Shown: positions 1 to 5,980, numbered from the stretch's first letter. The stretch: DNA of 13,261 bases from an uncultured Collinsella sp. (GCA_900757595.1 CAAEOL010000051.1:1-13261); one strand, 5' to 3'. Numbers and translations are program-made. The notes: generated by a model from the sequence alone, not told the origin.

Positions 1-56
1 AGAGCAGGGGACTCTTAATCCCAAGGTCCAGGGTTCGACCCCCTGACGGCCCACCA
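1..56 (+). tRNA. tRNA-Lys (CUU), 5' end cut off by the window edge
   Basis: This stretch is identical to positions 120-175, the last 56 bases of the complete tRNA-Lys downstream, including anticodon CTT, the T arm, the 3' acceptor strand and an encoded CCA. The first 20 bases of the tRNA lie outside the window. It charges lysine and reads AAG codons, which the genes here use heavily. It is the first member of a tandem pair. Confidence 0.93.
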
Positions 57-69
57 CACGATATCTCCT

Positions 70-95
70 CTAAAGTCCGCAACAACGGACTTTAG
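70..95 (+). terminator. Hairpin between the two tRNA-Lys genes (weak terminator or processing stem)
   Basis: A perfect 10-bp inverted repeat, CTAAAGTCCG (70-79) and CGGACTTTAG (86-95), encloses a 6-nt loop, CAACAA. Only a short CTTT follows, so it is a weak intrinsic terminator at best. It could instead be a processing signal in a two-tRNA transcript. The next tRNA begins 4 nt after the stem. Confidence 0.5.
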
Positions 96-99
96 CTTT

Positions 100-175
100 G
101 GGTCGTTAGCTCAGTTGGTAGAGCAGGGGACTCTTAATCCCAAGGTCCAGGGTTCGACCCCCTGACGGCCCACCA
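100..175 (+). tRNA. tRNA-Lys (CUU)
   Basis: This is a complete 76-nt cloverleaf. The acceptor stem pairs GGGTCGT with ACGGCCC (one G-T pair). The D stem is GCTC/GAGC, the anticodon loop CTCTTAA carries anticodon CTT, and the T arm contains GGTTCGACC. CCA is encoded. The top pair of the anticodon stem (positions 27 and 43) is a G-A mismatch; the other four pair normally. It is the second of two identical tandem copies and is followed 9 nt later by a strong terminator. Confidence 0.97.
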
Positions 176-184
176 AAGATTGTT

Positions 185-216
185 AAGACGGTCAACTTCG
201 GTTGGCCGTCTTTTTT
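185..216 (+). terminator. Rho-independent terminator of the tRNA-Lys pair
   Basis: A 12-bp stem, AAGACGGTCAAC (185-196) with GTTGGCCGTCTT (201-212), includes one G-T pair and is capped by a stable TTCG tetraloop (197-200). A run of T residues follows to 216. It starts 9 nt after the tRNA CCA end. Confidence 0.93.
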
Positions 217-217
217 G

Positions 218-257
218 TTGACCTCGCATGGGGTCGAACCCGAAAGGGCGCGGAGCT
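218..257 (+). repeat. 40-nt repeat R, copy 1
   Basis: This 40-nt block recurs identically at 392-431, each time directly behind a tRNA terminator. It contains GGGGTCGAACCC, the exact reverse complement of the T-arm segment of the neighbouring tRNA-Lys. Read on the minus strand it therefore shows a T-arm-like sequence. Its function is unknown. Confidence 0.85.
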
Positions 258-332
258 GAGGAAATGCGTAAGCATTTACCAGCGCAGCGCGCAAGGCGCA
301 AAGCGCCGAAGCGGCCGCCTGCAAAGCAGGCT
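258..332 (+). other. Cluster of short hairpins replacing the body of a third tRNA copy
   Basis: Three perfect small inverted repeats lie in 75 nt: AAATGC/GCATTT (262-267, 272-277), GGCGC/GCGCC around AAA (295-307), and GCCTGC/GCAGGC around AAA (317-331). Nothing here resembles the 5' half of a tRNA, although the next base begins a tRNA 3' remnant. It may be inserted REP-like sequence or debris of a rearrangement. Confidence 0.5.
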
Positions 333-355
333 GACCCCCTGACGGCCCACCAAAG
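333..355 (+). pseudogene. tRNA-Lys 3'-end remnant
   Basis: These 23 nt are identical to 156-178: the 3' half of the T arm, the 3' acceptor strand, CCA and the first bases after the tRNA. The anticodon and D arms are missing, so it cannot fold as a tRNA. It is followed by its own terminator and a copy of repeat R, as the intact gene is. A third tRNA unit therefore probably once stood here and lost its 5' part. Confidence 0.8.
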
Positions 356-361
356 CATGTT

Positions 362-393
362 AAAGCGACTGGCTTAGGCTGGTCGTTTTTTTT
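362..393 (+). terminator. Terminator of the broken third tRNA unit
   Basis: A stem of about 12 bp runs from AAAGCGACTGGC (362-373) to GGCTGGTCG plus the first Ts (378-389), with three G-T pairs and a TTAG loop. A run of eight T residues (386-393) forms the tail. The layout parallels the terminator at 185-216 but the stem sequence differs. Confidence 0.85.
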
Positions 394-431
394 GACCTCG
401 CATGGGGTCGAACCCGAAAGGGCGCGGAGCT
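392..431 (+). repeat. 40-nt repeat R, copy 2
   Basis: It is identical over 40 nt to 218-257 and again abuts the T-run of a tRNA terminator. The perfect identity, beside diverged terminator stems, points to recent duplication or to selection on the block itself. Confidence 0.85.
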
Positions 432-443
432 AAGCTATCTGCA

Positions 444-519
444 CCGTGATTCCCTTAGGGAAAACACGGCTAAAGCCCCGTAAGCGTGTTCTCCTTGGGG
501 GAATCATGCTTACGGGGCT
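444..519. other. Strong structured element with alternative, mutually exclusive hairpins
   Basis: Local hairpin 1 pairs CCGTG (444-448) with CACGG (465-469) and TTCCC with GGGAA inside. Local hairpin 2 pairs AGCCCCGTAAGC (474-485) perfectly with GCTTACGGGGCT (508-519) and has an inner stem around TTG. A competing long stem pairs 448-468 with 485-505 and would break both. The element lies 46 nt beyond the stop of the minus-strand flavoprotein gene. On that strand hairpin 2 is followed by a poor T-rich tail, so it may serve as that gene's terminator. A REP-like element is an alternative. Confidence 0.6.
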
Positions 520-565
520 CGATGCATGTTGAGAAATTGTGATCAAACTCTAAGTGAGAATCGAA

Positions 566-2092
566 TTAGTCCGCTCGATAGTGCGATCCGAGGCTTTCGG
601 TCCGCTTGTGCATGGCTTTGACCATTTCCTGTGCTAGTTGAATCTGCGATTGCAGGCGGGCGAGGGCTGCGATCTCGCTGTCGTTGGCATGCGGCTTGCT
701 CAGCGCCGTTGCCTCGTCTTTCAGGCTTTCAAGCTGTTGCAGGGCCTTGGATAGACCTGCTTCGGTCCTGTTGATCATGCAATAGGTGCTCATCGTGTGC
801 TTAAGGCTGTGTGTCAGGCGTTCGGCATCTGTTGTGGCAATGCCATACTGAGGGAGGGCGATATCCATCGGAGCGGCCGCCTCGGGAGCGTCCAGTGCCG
901 CGTGAGCCGCTGAGACGCCCGCGATGCGCCCAAACACGATGCCGTTGGCGCTTGACAAGCCGCCGATGCGGTCGGCGCCGTGCATGCCGCCTGTTGCCTC
1001 ACCGCAGGCGTAGAGGCCCTCAACGCCCGTGTACGCGGTCATGTCGATCTTGATACCGCCGTTAGCGGCGTGGGCATACATCGCAACGCGCATCTCGTCA
1101 GTCGGGGCGATGCCGTGCTCGTCTTGCAGCCAGGTGGCAAAGGTCTGCACAAACTCTGGGACATCCTCGCGGGGGAAATCGTAGTGGAGCGCCAGGCCTT
1201 CGGCTCCCGCTTGGTCGATGGCTAGGTCGATAGCGCGAGAATCCAGACGCGAAGTGAAGGGACCATATCCGGAGCGTTGCTCGAGCAGATCGTCGAGCTT
1301 ATCGTCGGCGTTATCGACCGGCTGGTCGAACTTGACGTAGCGCCAGGTCTTCTCGTTAAAAACAAGGTTTCGCTTGGGCTCTATAAAGCCGGGCATCATC
1401 TGCATGAACTCTATATTAGTAAGGGACGCACCGTGCGCCAGCGCGATAGCCTGTGATGAGCTGAGCACGTCGGCGGAAGTGAGGCTGCGCTCGAACAGGC
1501 CACCCGTGCCGCCCGCAGCGATGATAGTGGCCTTGACTGCCATAGGCACGAGACGCTCGTTTGTCCGGTCGTAGAGCGTGGCGCCGACAATCTTTCCGTC
1601 CGTATCTTCAACAAGGTCGATAAGCTCATGGCGGGGGAGCAGGCGAATGCCGAGCGACTCGATCCGGGTCGTCAGAGCGTCCTCAAGGGGCTTGCGGGTG
1701 AGGCCGCGCCACATGCGCGTCTTGTGGTCAAAGCAGGGGATAAACTGCTTTTGCTGAGCGCTTTCGGCGCTTTGCGGACGCTGAAGCTCAACGCCCAAGT
1801 CTTGCTCGAGCCATTTAATTGCCTGGGGAATGCCGTGGACGAACGTCTGGACGAGTTCGGGGTCGGCAACGCCGCCACCAACGGTCTGGATGGTATCGAT
1901 GAGGTCTTGTTCGTCGTCTTCGCTAACGGGTCCGATAAGCCCCAGGCCCCAGGTTCCGGGGAAGAAGCTCGATCCACTCATAGTCTTGCCGGCGCTTGCC
2001 CCAGCGACGGTTGCGCCCGTGCGTGCCGCTTCGATGGCGGCGCAAAGGCCCGCAATGCCAGATCCAATTACCAGTACATCAGTCGATTCCAT
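566..2092 (-). CDS. FAD-dependent oxidoreductase, L-aspartate oxidase/fumarate reductase flavoprotein superfamily
   Basis: The predicted protein is 508 residues. The N-terminus has the dinucleotide-binding motif GSGIAG (residues 10-15) in a Rossmann fold. A second FAD-contacting segment near the C-terminus reads GLYACGEATGGMHGADRIGG, as in NadB and FrdA. The segment SRLDSRAI corresponds to the family region carrying the catalytic arginine. The C-terminus ends with an ESLGSHYR motif like the ESRGxHYR end of SDH/FRD/NadB proteins. No signal peptide or covalent-flavin His motif is seen, so a soluble enzyme with non-covalent FAD is likely. The start at 2092 was chosen over the longer frame to 2149 because AGAAAGGA lies just upstream and the fold begins there. 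No nadA, nadC or frdB is adjacent, so the substrate (aspartate, fumarate or another enoate) is open. Confidence 0.85.
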   Translation of the reverse strand: MESTDVLVIGSGIAGLCAAIEAARTGATVAGASAGKTMSGSSFFPGTWGLGLIGPVSEDDEQDLIDTIQTVGGGVADPELVQTFVHGIPQAIKWLEQDLGVELQRPQSAESAQQKQFIPCFDHKTRMWRGLTRKPLEDALTTRIESLGIRLLPRHELIDLVEDTDGKIVGATLYDRTNERLVPMAVKATIIAAGGTGGLFERSLTSADVLSSSQAIALAHGASLTNIEFMQMMPGFIEPKRNLVFNEKTWRYVKFDQPVDNADDKLDDLLEQRSGYGPFTSRLDSRAIDLAIDQAGAEGLALHYDFPREDVPEFVQTFATWLQDEHGIAPTDEMRVAMYAHAANGGIKIDMTAYTGVEGLYACGEATGGMHGADRIGGLSSANGIVFGRIAGVSAAHAALDAPEAAAPMDIALPQYGIATTDAERLTHSLKHTMSTYCMINRTEAGLSKALQQLESLKDEATALSKPHANDSEIAALARLQSQIQLAQEMVKAMHKRTESLGSHYRAD

Positions 2093-2274
2093 CGGATTCC
2101 TTTCTCGTCCGGCGCATTGTCGCATGGGTGATCGGCAATGGGGCCGCAAAGACTCGGCAAATCGGTAAAGGGCAAATATGGCAGGTGGGCGTCATGGACG
2201 TTCTGACGCTCCGTCTCATCACATCTCGTATTTCGCCCCAACTGATATATCGGCATTAGCTGCCCTGCGACAGC

Positions 2275-2313
2275 ATAAACAAAAAGAGCCGCTACCCCGA
2301 AAGGTAGCGGCTC
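2275..2313 (-). terminator. Rho-independent terminator of the scaffold/GGGtGRT operon
   Basis: A perfect 11-bp inverted repeat, GAGCCGCTACC (2286-2296) and GGTAGCGGCTC (2303-2313), has a 6-nt loop. On the minus strand it is followed by TTTTTGTTT. It lies 35 nt past the stop of the GGGtGRT gene. Confidence 0.93.
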
Positions 2314-2348
2314 CAAAGCTCAACTATGTGAGCATCGCGCGGGCGCGA

Positions 2349-3353
2349 CTAGGCCTTGAGGGCCTCCTCGACGGCGACAGCGCAGGCGACGGTGGCACCG
2401 ACCATGGGGTTATTGCCCATGCCGATGAGACCCATCATGTCGACGTGCGCAGGCACGGAGGAAGAACCGGCGAACTGGGCGTCGGAGTGCATGCGGCCCA
2501 TGGTGTCGGTCATGCCGTAAGAGGCAGGGCCGGCGCCCATGTTGTCCGGGTGCAGGGTACGGCCAGTGCCGCCACCAGAAGCGACGGAGAAGTACTTCTT
2601 GCCAGCCTCGAGGCGCTCCTTCTTGTAGGTGCCAGCGACGGGGTGCTGGAAGCGCGTGGGGTTGGTGGAGTTACCGGTGATCGAGATGTCAACGTTCTCG
2701 TGCCACATGATGGCAACGCCCTCGCGGACGTCGTCGGAACCGTAGCAGTTAACGGCAGCGCGGGGACCATCGGAGTAGGGGATGGTCTCGACGACCTTGA
2801 GCTCGCCCGTGTAGTAGTCGAACTGGGTCTTCACGTAGGTGAAGCCGTTGATGCGGGCGATGATCTGAGCGGCGTCCTTGCCCAGACCGTTGAGGATAAC
2901 GCGCAGCGGCTTCTTGCGAGCCTTGTTGGCGTTCAGAGCCAGGCCGATAGCGCCCTCAGCGGCAGCGAAGGACTCGTGGCCAGCCAGGAAGGCGAAGCAC
3001 TCGGTGTCGTCGGAGAGCAGCATAGCGCCCAGGTTGCCGTGGCCCAGACCGACCTTGCGGTCCTCGGCGACGGAGCCGGGAACGGTGAAGGCCTGGATGC
3101 CCTCGCCGATGATGGCGGCAGCCTCAGAAGCGGTCTTGGCGCCACGCTTGACAGCGAGAGCGCAACCGAGGGTGTAGGCCCACTCGGCGTTCTGGAAGGC
3201 GATGGACTGGGTGTTGTTGACGATCTCACGCGGGTTGAAGCCCTTGTCGGTGCAGATCTGCAGAGCTTCCTCGAGGGAGGCGATGCCGTTGTCGGCGAGG
3301 CACTTGTTGATCTTGTCAGCGCGGCGCTCGTAACCTTCGAACGTAACAGTCAT
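2349..3353 (-). CDS. GGGtGRT protein (family of unknown function)
   Basis: The protein is 334 residues and carries the motif that names the family, GGGTGRT, at residues 260-266, followed by the conserved stretch HPDNMGAGPASYGMTDTMGR. No signal peptide or membrane segment is visible, so it is probably cytoplasmic. Six cysteines (18, 34, 64, 119, 203, 324) are scattered and form no classic cluster-binding motif. The glycine-rich motif hints at nucleotide or phosphate binding, which is inference only. It is the second gene of an operon, 18 nt behind the NifU-like scaffold gene, with a GGGAGGG ribosome site. Codon use is strongly biased (AAG and NNC codons), which suggests high expression. The family is known to occur next to this type of scaffold gene in anaerobes, but its biochemical role is not known to me. 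Confidence 0.93.
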   Translation of the reverse strand: MTVTFEGYERRADKINKCLADNGIASLEEALQICTDKGFNPREIVNNTQSIAFQNAEWAYTLGCALAVKRGAKTASEAAAIIGEGIQAFTVPGSVAEDRKVGLGHGNLGAMLLSDDTECFAFLAGHESFAAAEGAIGLALNANKARKKPLRVILNGLGKDAAQIIARINGFTYVKTQFDYYTGELKVVETIPYSDGPRAAVNCYGSDDVREGVAIMWHENVDISITGNSTNPTRFQHPVAGTYKKERLEAGKKYFSVASGGGTGRTLHPDNMGAGPASYGMTDTMGRMHSDAQFAGSSSVPAHVDMMGLIGMGNNPMVGATVACAVAVEEALKA

Positions 3354-3371
3354 AGTTATTTCCCTCCCTTT

Positions 3372-4106
3372 CTACTCGTGAACCGGGAACACGCTGGCGA
3401 CGGAGTGAGTCTCCTCGTCGGTGCGCGGGTCGATGTACTTGGCAGCGTTCTCCCACTGACCATAGTGGCCCATAGCGCCAGCGATGGCCTCCTCGGGGGT
3501 CTTGCCGGCCTTGACGGCGTCGGTGAACTTGCCGAGGTTCAGGAACTCGAATGCGATGATCTCGTTCTTGTCGTTGAGAGCCATGCGGGTGACGTAGCCC
3601 TGAGCGAGCTCGAGGTAACGAGCGCCCTTGGCCTTGGTGCCGAACATGGTGCCGACCTGAGAGCGAAGGCCCTTGCCGAGGTCGTCGAGGGAGGCGCCCA
3701 CGGGCAGGCCGCCCTCGGAGAACGCGGTCTGGCTGCGGCCGTAAACGATCTGCAGGAAGATCTCGCGCATAGCAACGTTGATGGCGTCGCAGACGAGGTC
3801 GGTGTTGAGGGCCTCGAGGATGGTCTTACCGGGAAGGATCTCGGAAGCCATGGCGGCAGAGTGGGTCATGCCCGAGCAGCCGATGGTCTCAACGAGGGCC
3901 TCCTCGATGATGCCGTCCTTGACGTTCAGCGTGAGCTTGCAGGCGCCCTGCTGAGGTGCGCACCAACCCACACCGTGCGTAAGACCGGAGATGTCGGAAA
4001 TCTCCTTAGCCTGGACCCACTTGCCCTCCTCGGGGATGGGTGCGGGGCCGTGGTATGCACCCTTGGCAACGGGGCACATGTTCTCCACTTCCTGTGAGTA
4101 CTGCAT
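3372..4106 (-). CDS. NifU-like iron-sulfur cluster assembly scaffold protein
   Basis: The protein is 244 residues. Residues about 45-110 resemble the NifU/IscU N-terminal domain: a cysteine-containing loop (C49, C56), then LxLNVKDGIIEEALVETIGCSGM with C77 at the usual GC position, then C106. The C-terminal half (about 110-244) is not part of a standard IscU/SufU protein and is specific to this subfamily. The start at 4106 was chosen over the longer frame to 4190 because AGAGGAGAGG lies directly upstream and similarity begins there. It is the first gene of an operon with the GGGtGRT gene and is separate from the suf operon, so the organism has two scaffold-type proteins (this one and SufU). 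A role in building or carrying Fe-S clusters is inferred from the fold. Confidence 0.88.
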   Translation of the reverse strand: MQYSQEVENMCPVAKGAYHGPAPIPEEGKWVQAKEISDISGLTHGVGWCAPQQGACKLTLNVKDGIIEEALVETIGCSGMTHSAAMASEILPGKTILEALNTDLVCDAINVAMREIFLQIVYGRSQTAFSEGGLPVGASLDDLGKGLRSQVGTMFGTKAKGARYLELAQGYVTRMALNDKNEIIAFEFLNLGKFTDAVKAGKTPEEAIAGAMGHYGQWENAAKYIDPRTDEETHSVASVFPVHE

Positions 4107-4199
4107 GCCTCTCCTCTCTATCGTGTTGGCGTCCCGTCTGGGGGTCGTGGCTGGCGATTGCCGGGCGACCCTTCGAAAGGGACATGACATGCAGCCCCT

Positions 4200-4205
4200 A
4201 TAATA
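4200..4205 (-). promoter_or_regulatory. Candidate -10 box of the scaffold/GGGtGRT operon
   Basis: On the minus strand the hexamer TATTAT differs from TATAAT at two positions and lies 94 bp before the scaffold start. No good -35 hexamer stands 16-18 bp upstream (CGAATA is there), so the call rests on the -10 alone. Confidence 0.3.
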
Positions 4206-4447
4206 CCGCGAAATGCACGGAATATTCGGCGAACGGCTCAGTTTTCGTAGCGAGAAGTCCGGAAGTTTTAATTGAAGCGTTTTAACTCTATGTTCTGTGG
4301 TCGCGAACTTCCGTAGAGGGGGTCCGTCTTGGGCAAGCTTTTGGTCAGCTCTTGTAAGCGTTGCAGGGGGTGACCTGTTGCAACGGTGCCGTTCGCCGCC
4401 TGTTTACTGCCTTTGGCCGCGCGAGTGTATTGTTTTGCGTGAATGTT

Positions 4448-4476
4448 TTGATGGCACGCTTCAATCGTGCTGTATT
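4448..4476 (+). promoter_or_regulatory. Candidate promoter of the transposase-like gene
   Basis: TTGATG (4448-4453) and TGTATT (4471-4476) each match consensus at four of six positions with an ideal 17-bp spacer. The spacer contains an inverted repeat, GCACG (4454-4458) and CGTGC (4466-4470), which could be an operator or part of an RNA hairpin. The start codon follows 33 nt later. Confidence 0.35.
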
Positions 4477-4509
4477 GGATGGCAAGCAGATCCCGGCGAA
4501 GGGAGCGCC

Positions 4510-5322
4510 ATGCAGCGCGTTTGGAGAACGGTTACCGGTTTTTACCATGTCTGTGCCCGCGGTACGGGCAAGCAGCCCATCTTTGAGGGCGACGAAGACC
4601 GGTGGGAGTTTTTGGAACTGATACGCGACTGCTGCCGCGAGGCGGGCGTGACGGTTATCGCCTGGTGCCTTATGGGCAATCACGTGCATCTTGTGCTTTC
4701 AGATTACGAGGACGCGATGAGCGCGGCGATGCACCGGCTGCTTTTGACGTACGCGCGGCGGTTCAATAAACGCACGGGGCGCACAGGCCATCTGTTCCAG
4801 AACCGTTTTGACCGGCGCTCGCTCGATACCGACTGGCAGGTGATGGAGGCTATTCGCTCCGTACACGCCGATCCACAGGAGGCGGGCGTTAGCCTAATCG
4901 AGCGTTATCCCTGGAGCAGCTTTGCGGAGCATTTGCGCGCTTACGACGGTGACGCGGCTGATGTCGCGAGGGGATTTTCTGATCCTTCTTGCGTGCTTGA
5001 GCTCTTTGGTTCTGCCGAGGGCTTTATTGCCTATTCACTTTCGACGCCCGACGGCGGCGAGCCAGCGCTGGGCGATATGAAAGAGACGGAGTGGGAACGC
5101 CACGCCTTTGCCGGCAAGATGGCGAAGGAACTCGGGGTTCCGCTTCGCGGGGTTAAAGCCGCACCGCCGGCGCAGCGCGATACCGTTATTTTTGGATTGC
5201 ACGATGCCGGTTTCACGGTGCGCCAGATTGAGCGCTATACCGGGATTGGCAAAAGTACCGTCTCTCGTATTGTGCGCGCCCGCGCGCGGACGGCGATGCG
5301 GACTGGCGGAAACGTGATGTAG
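4510..5322 (+). CDS. Y1/HUH (IS200-like, REP-associated type) transposase-like protein, catalytic Tyr apparently lost
   Basis: The protein is 270 residues. The N-terminus (TGFYHVCARGTGKQPIF) and the HUH motif WCLMGNHVHLVL, with metal-binding H58 and H60, place it in the Y1_Tnp family. The helix with TYARRFNKRTGRTGHLFQNRF (about 80-100) is also typical. The segment that normally reads R-Y-I-H-x-N-P, carrying the nucleophilic tyrosine, reads R-S-V-H-A-D-P here (116-122), so S117 replaces the tyrosine. A helix-turn-helix of about residues 221-258 (GFTVRQIERYTGIGKSTVSR) closes the protein, as in some Firmicutes relatives. The start at 4510 has GAAGGGAG 5 nt upstream; the frame is open to 4297 without family similarity. 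No IS ends or partner gene are seen. It may be a domesticated DNA-binding protein or an inactivated transposase. Confidence 0.85.
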   Translation: MQRVWRTVTGFYHVCARGTGKQPIFEGDEDRWEFLELIRDCCREAGVTVIAWCLMGNHVHLVLSDYEDAMSAAMHRLLLTYARRFNKRTGRTGHLFQNRFDRRSLDTDWQVMEAIRSVHADPQEAGVSLIERYPWSSFAEHLRAYDGDAADVARGFSDPSCVLELFGSAEGFIAYSLSTPDGGEPALGDMKETEWERHAFAGKMAKELGVPLRGVKAAPPAQRDTVIFGLHDAGFTVRQIERYTGIGKSTVSRIVRARARTAMRTGGNVM

Positions 5323-5357
5323 GGTCGCCTGTGCACCGCAGATGGGGTCGTCCATAC

Positions 5358-5389
5358 GCCGCAACAAGCGTTCAAAAGCTTGGTGCGGC
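5358..5389 (+). repeat. Strong hairpin just after the transposase-like gene
   Basis: GCCGCA (5358-5363) pairs with TGCGGC (5384-5389) and CAAGC (5365-5369) with GCTTG (5378-5382), separated by one A-G mismatch, around an 8-nt loop. It begins 36 nt after the stop codon. There is no T-run, so it is a poor terminator. Y1 transposases act on imperfect hairpins, so it could be a REP-like substrate. Confidence 0.5.
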
Positions 5390-5482
5390 AACTGCACTTC
5401 TTAATATGCATAGAACAATCGCCATCTTGCATAAAATAAGGGCTCAGTCCGGGTTTGCCCGTGCCTACCCCCATCTGCGCCG

Positions 5483-5538
5483 TGCAAAAAATGGAGTTTT
5501 CAGCATCGCGGTACTGCCACTACCGTCGCAATTTTGCA
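5483..5538. repeat. Nested inverted repeat in the non-coding region
   Basis: The outer arms TGCAAAA (5483-5489) and TTTTGCA (5532-5538) enclose inner arms CGGTA (5509-5513) and TACCG (5521-5525) with a 7-nt loop. Whether it folds as one unit or recurs in the genome cannot be judged from this window. Confidence 0.35.
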
Positions 5539-5911
5539 ACATACGGGCCCCGAAGCTATTTATGCCTGCCGATGCGCTCCCGAAGCTCATGTTTGCGCCC
5601 CTGAGACCACGATGCTTGTTCTAAAACGCACTATATATGCGCCTGGAGACGTTGATTAACGCTTTCGATGCGTATACACACAGCTTGGCGTGCTGAATAC
5701 TCGCAAAAATGCACGCCGCTCCCTATGGGACCCGTCTGCAGCAGGCGCGAAGCGAATCGGAGCCCAGCTGGATGGGGCATGGGACGATGCTAGGCGTGCT
5801 CGTGGCCCTGCCGCAGGCCTTTGGTGCTGTGGAAAACGCCCGTGTTCGCGTCTGGCTGTGTGGTAAATGACAGACGGGGTGCCGGACGCGCGGACTTTGT
5901 GCGTTCGCGCT

Positions 5912-5948
5912 CATTAGAAAAAACAGAGCCGCCCGTATCGGGCGGCTC
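5912..5948 (-). terminator. Rho-independent terminator of the suf operon
   Basis: A perfect 10-bp stem, GAGCCGCCCG (5926-5935) and CGGGCGGCTC (5939-5948), has a 3-nt loop. On the minus strand it is followed by TGTTTTTTCT. It lies 32 nt past the sufU stop. Confidence 0.94.
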
Positions 5949-5980
5949 GGCAATCAAAAACCTTGGATTCGGGGCATACG

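Larger units (their letters stand above)
4107..4509. other. Divergent intergenic region between the scaffold operon and the transposase-like gene
   Basis: This 403-bp stretch has no credible gene. It must contain the minus-strand promoter of the scaffold operon and the plus-strand promoter of the transposase-like gene. A possible hairpin pairs GTTGCA (4360-4365) with TGCAAC (4379-4384). The plus-strand frame stays open back to 4297, but that upstream part has no family similarity. Confidence 0.6.
5323..5911. other. Non-coding region downstream of the transposase-like gene
   Basis: About 590 bp between the convergent transposase-like gene and the suf terminator hold no convincing gene. Much of 5390-5700 is visibly more AT-rich than its surroundings. 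It contains the hairpin at 5358-5389, a nested structure at 5483-5538 and an inverted repeat CGTCTG/CAGACG (5849-5854, 5871-5876). A 97-codon open frame at 5331-5624 has no good ribosome site or recognisable domain and was not accepted. Confidence 0.6.

Noticed and set aside
106..358. Two minus-strand open frames of 72 and 74 codons across the tRNA-Lys region
   Set aside because: They are antisense translation of the tRNA and its remnant (GGRTLDLGIKSPLLYQLS is the mirror of this tRNA), with no ribosome site.
2178..4097. 639-codon plus-strand open frame
   Set aside because: It is antisense to two well-recognised genes and its Gly/Val/Asp/Ala/Leu-rich product is an artefact of their codon bias.
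4297..4509. N-terminal extension of the transposase-like protein
   Set aside because: There is no family similarity before the ATG at 4510, which has a good ribosome site.
5331..5624. 97-codon plus-strand open frame after the transposase-like gene
   Set aside because: No good ribosome site and no recognisable domain; it runs through hairpin and repeat sequence.
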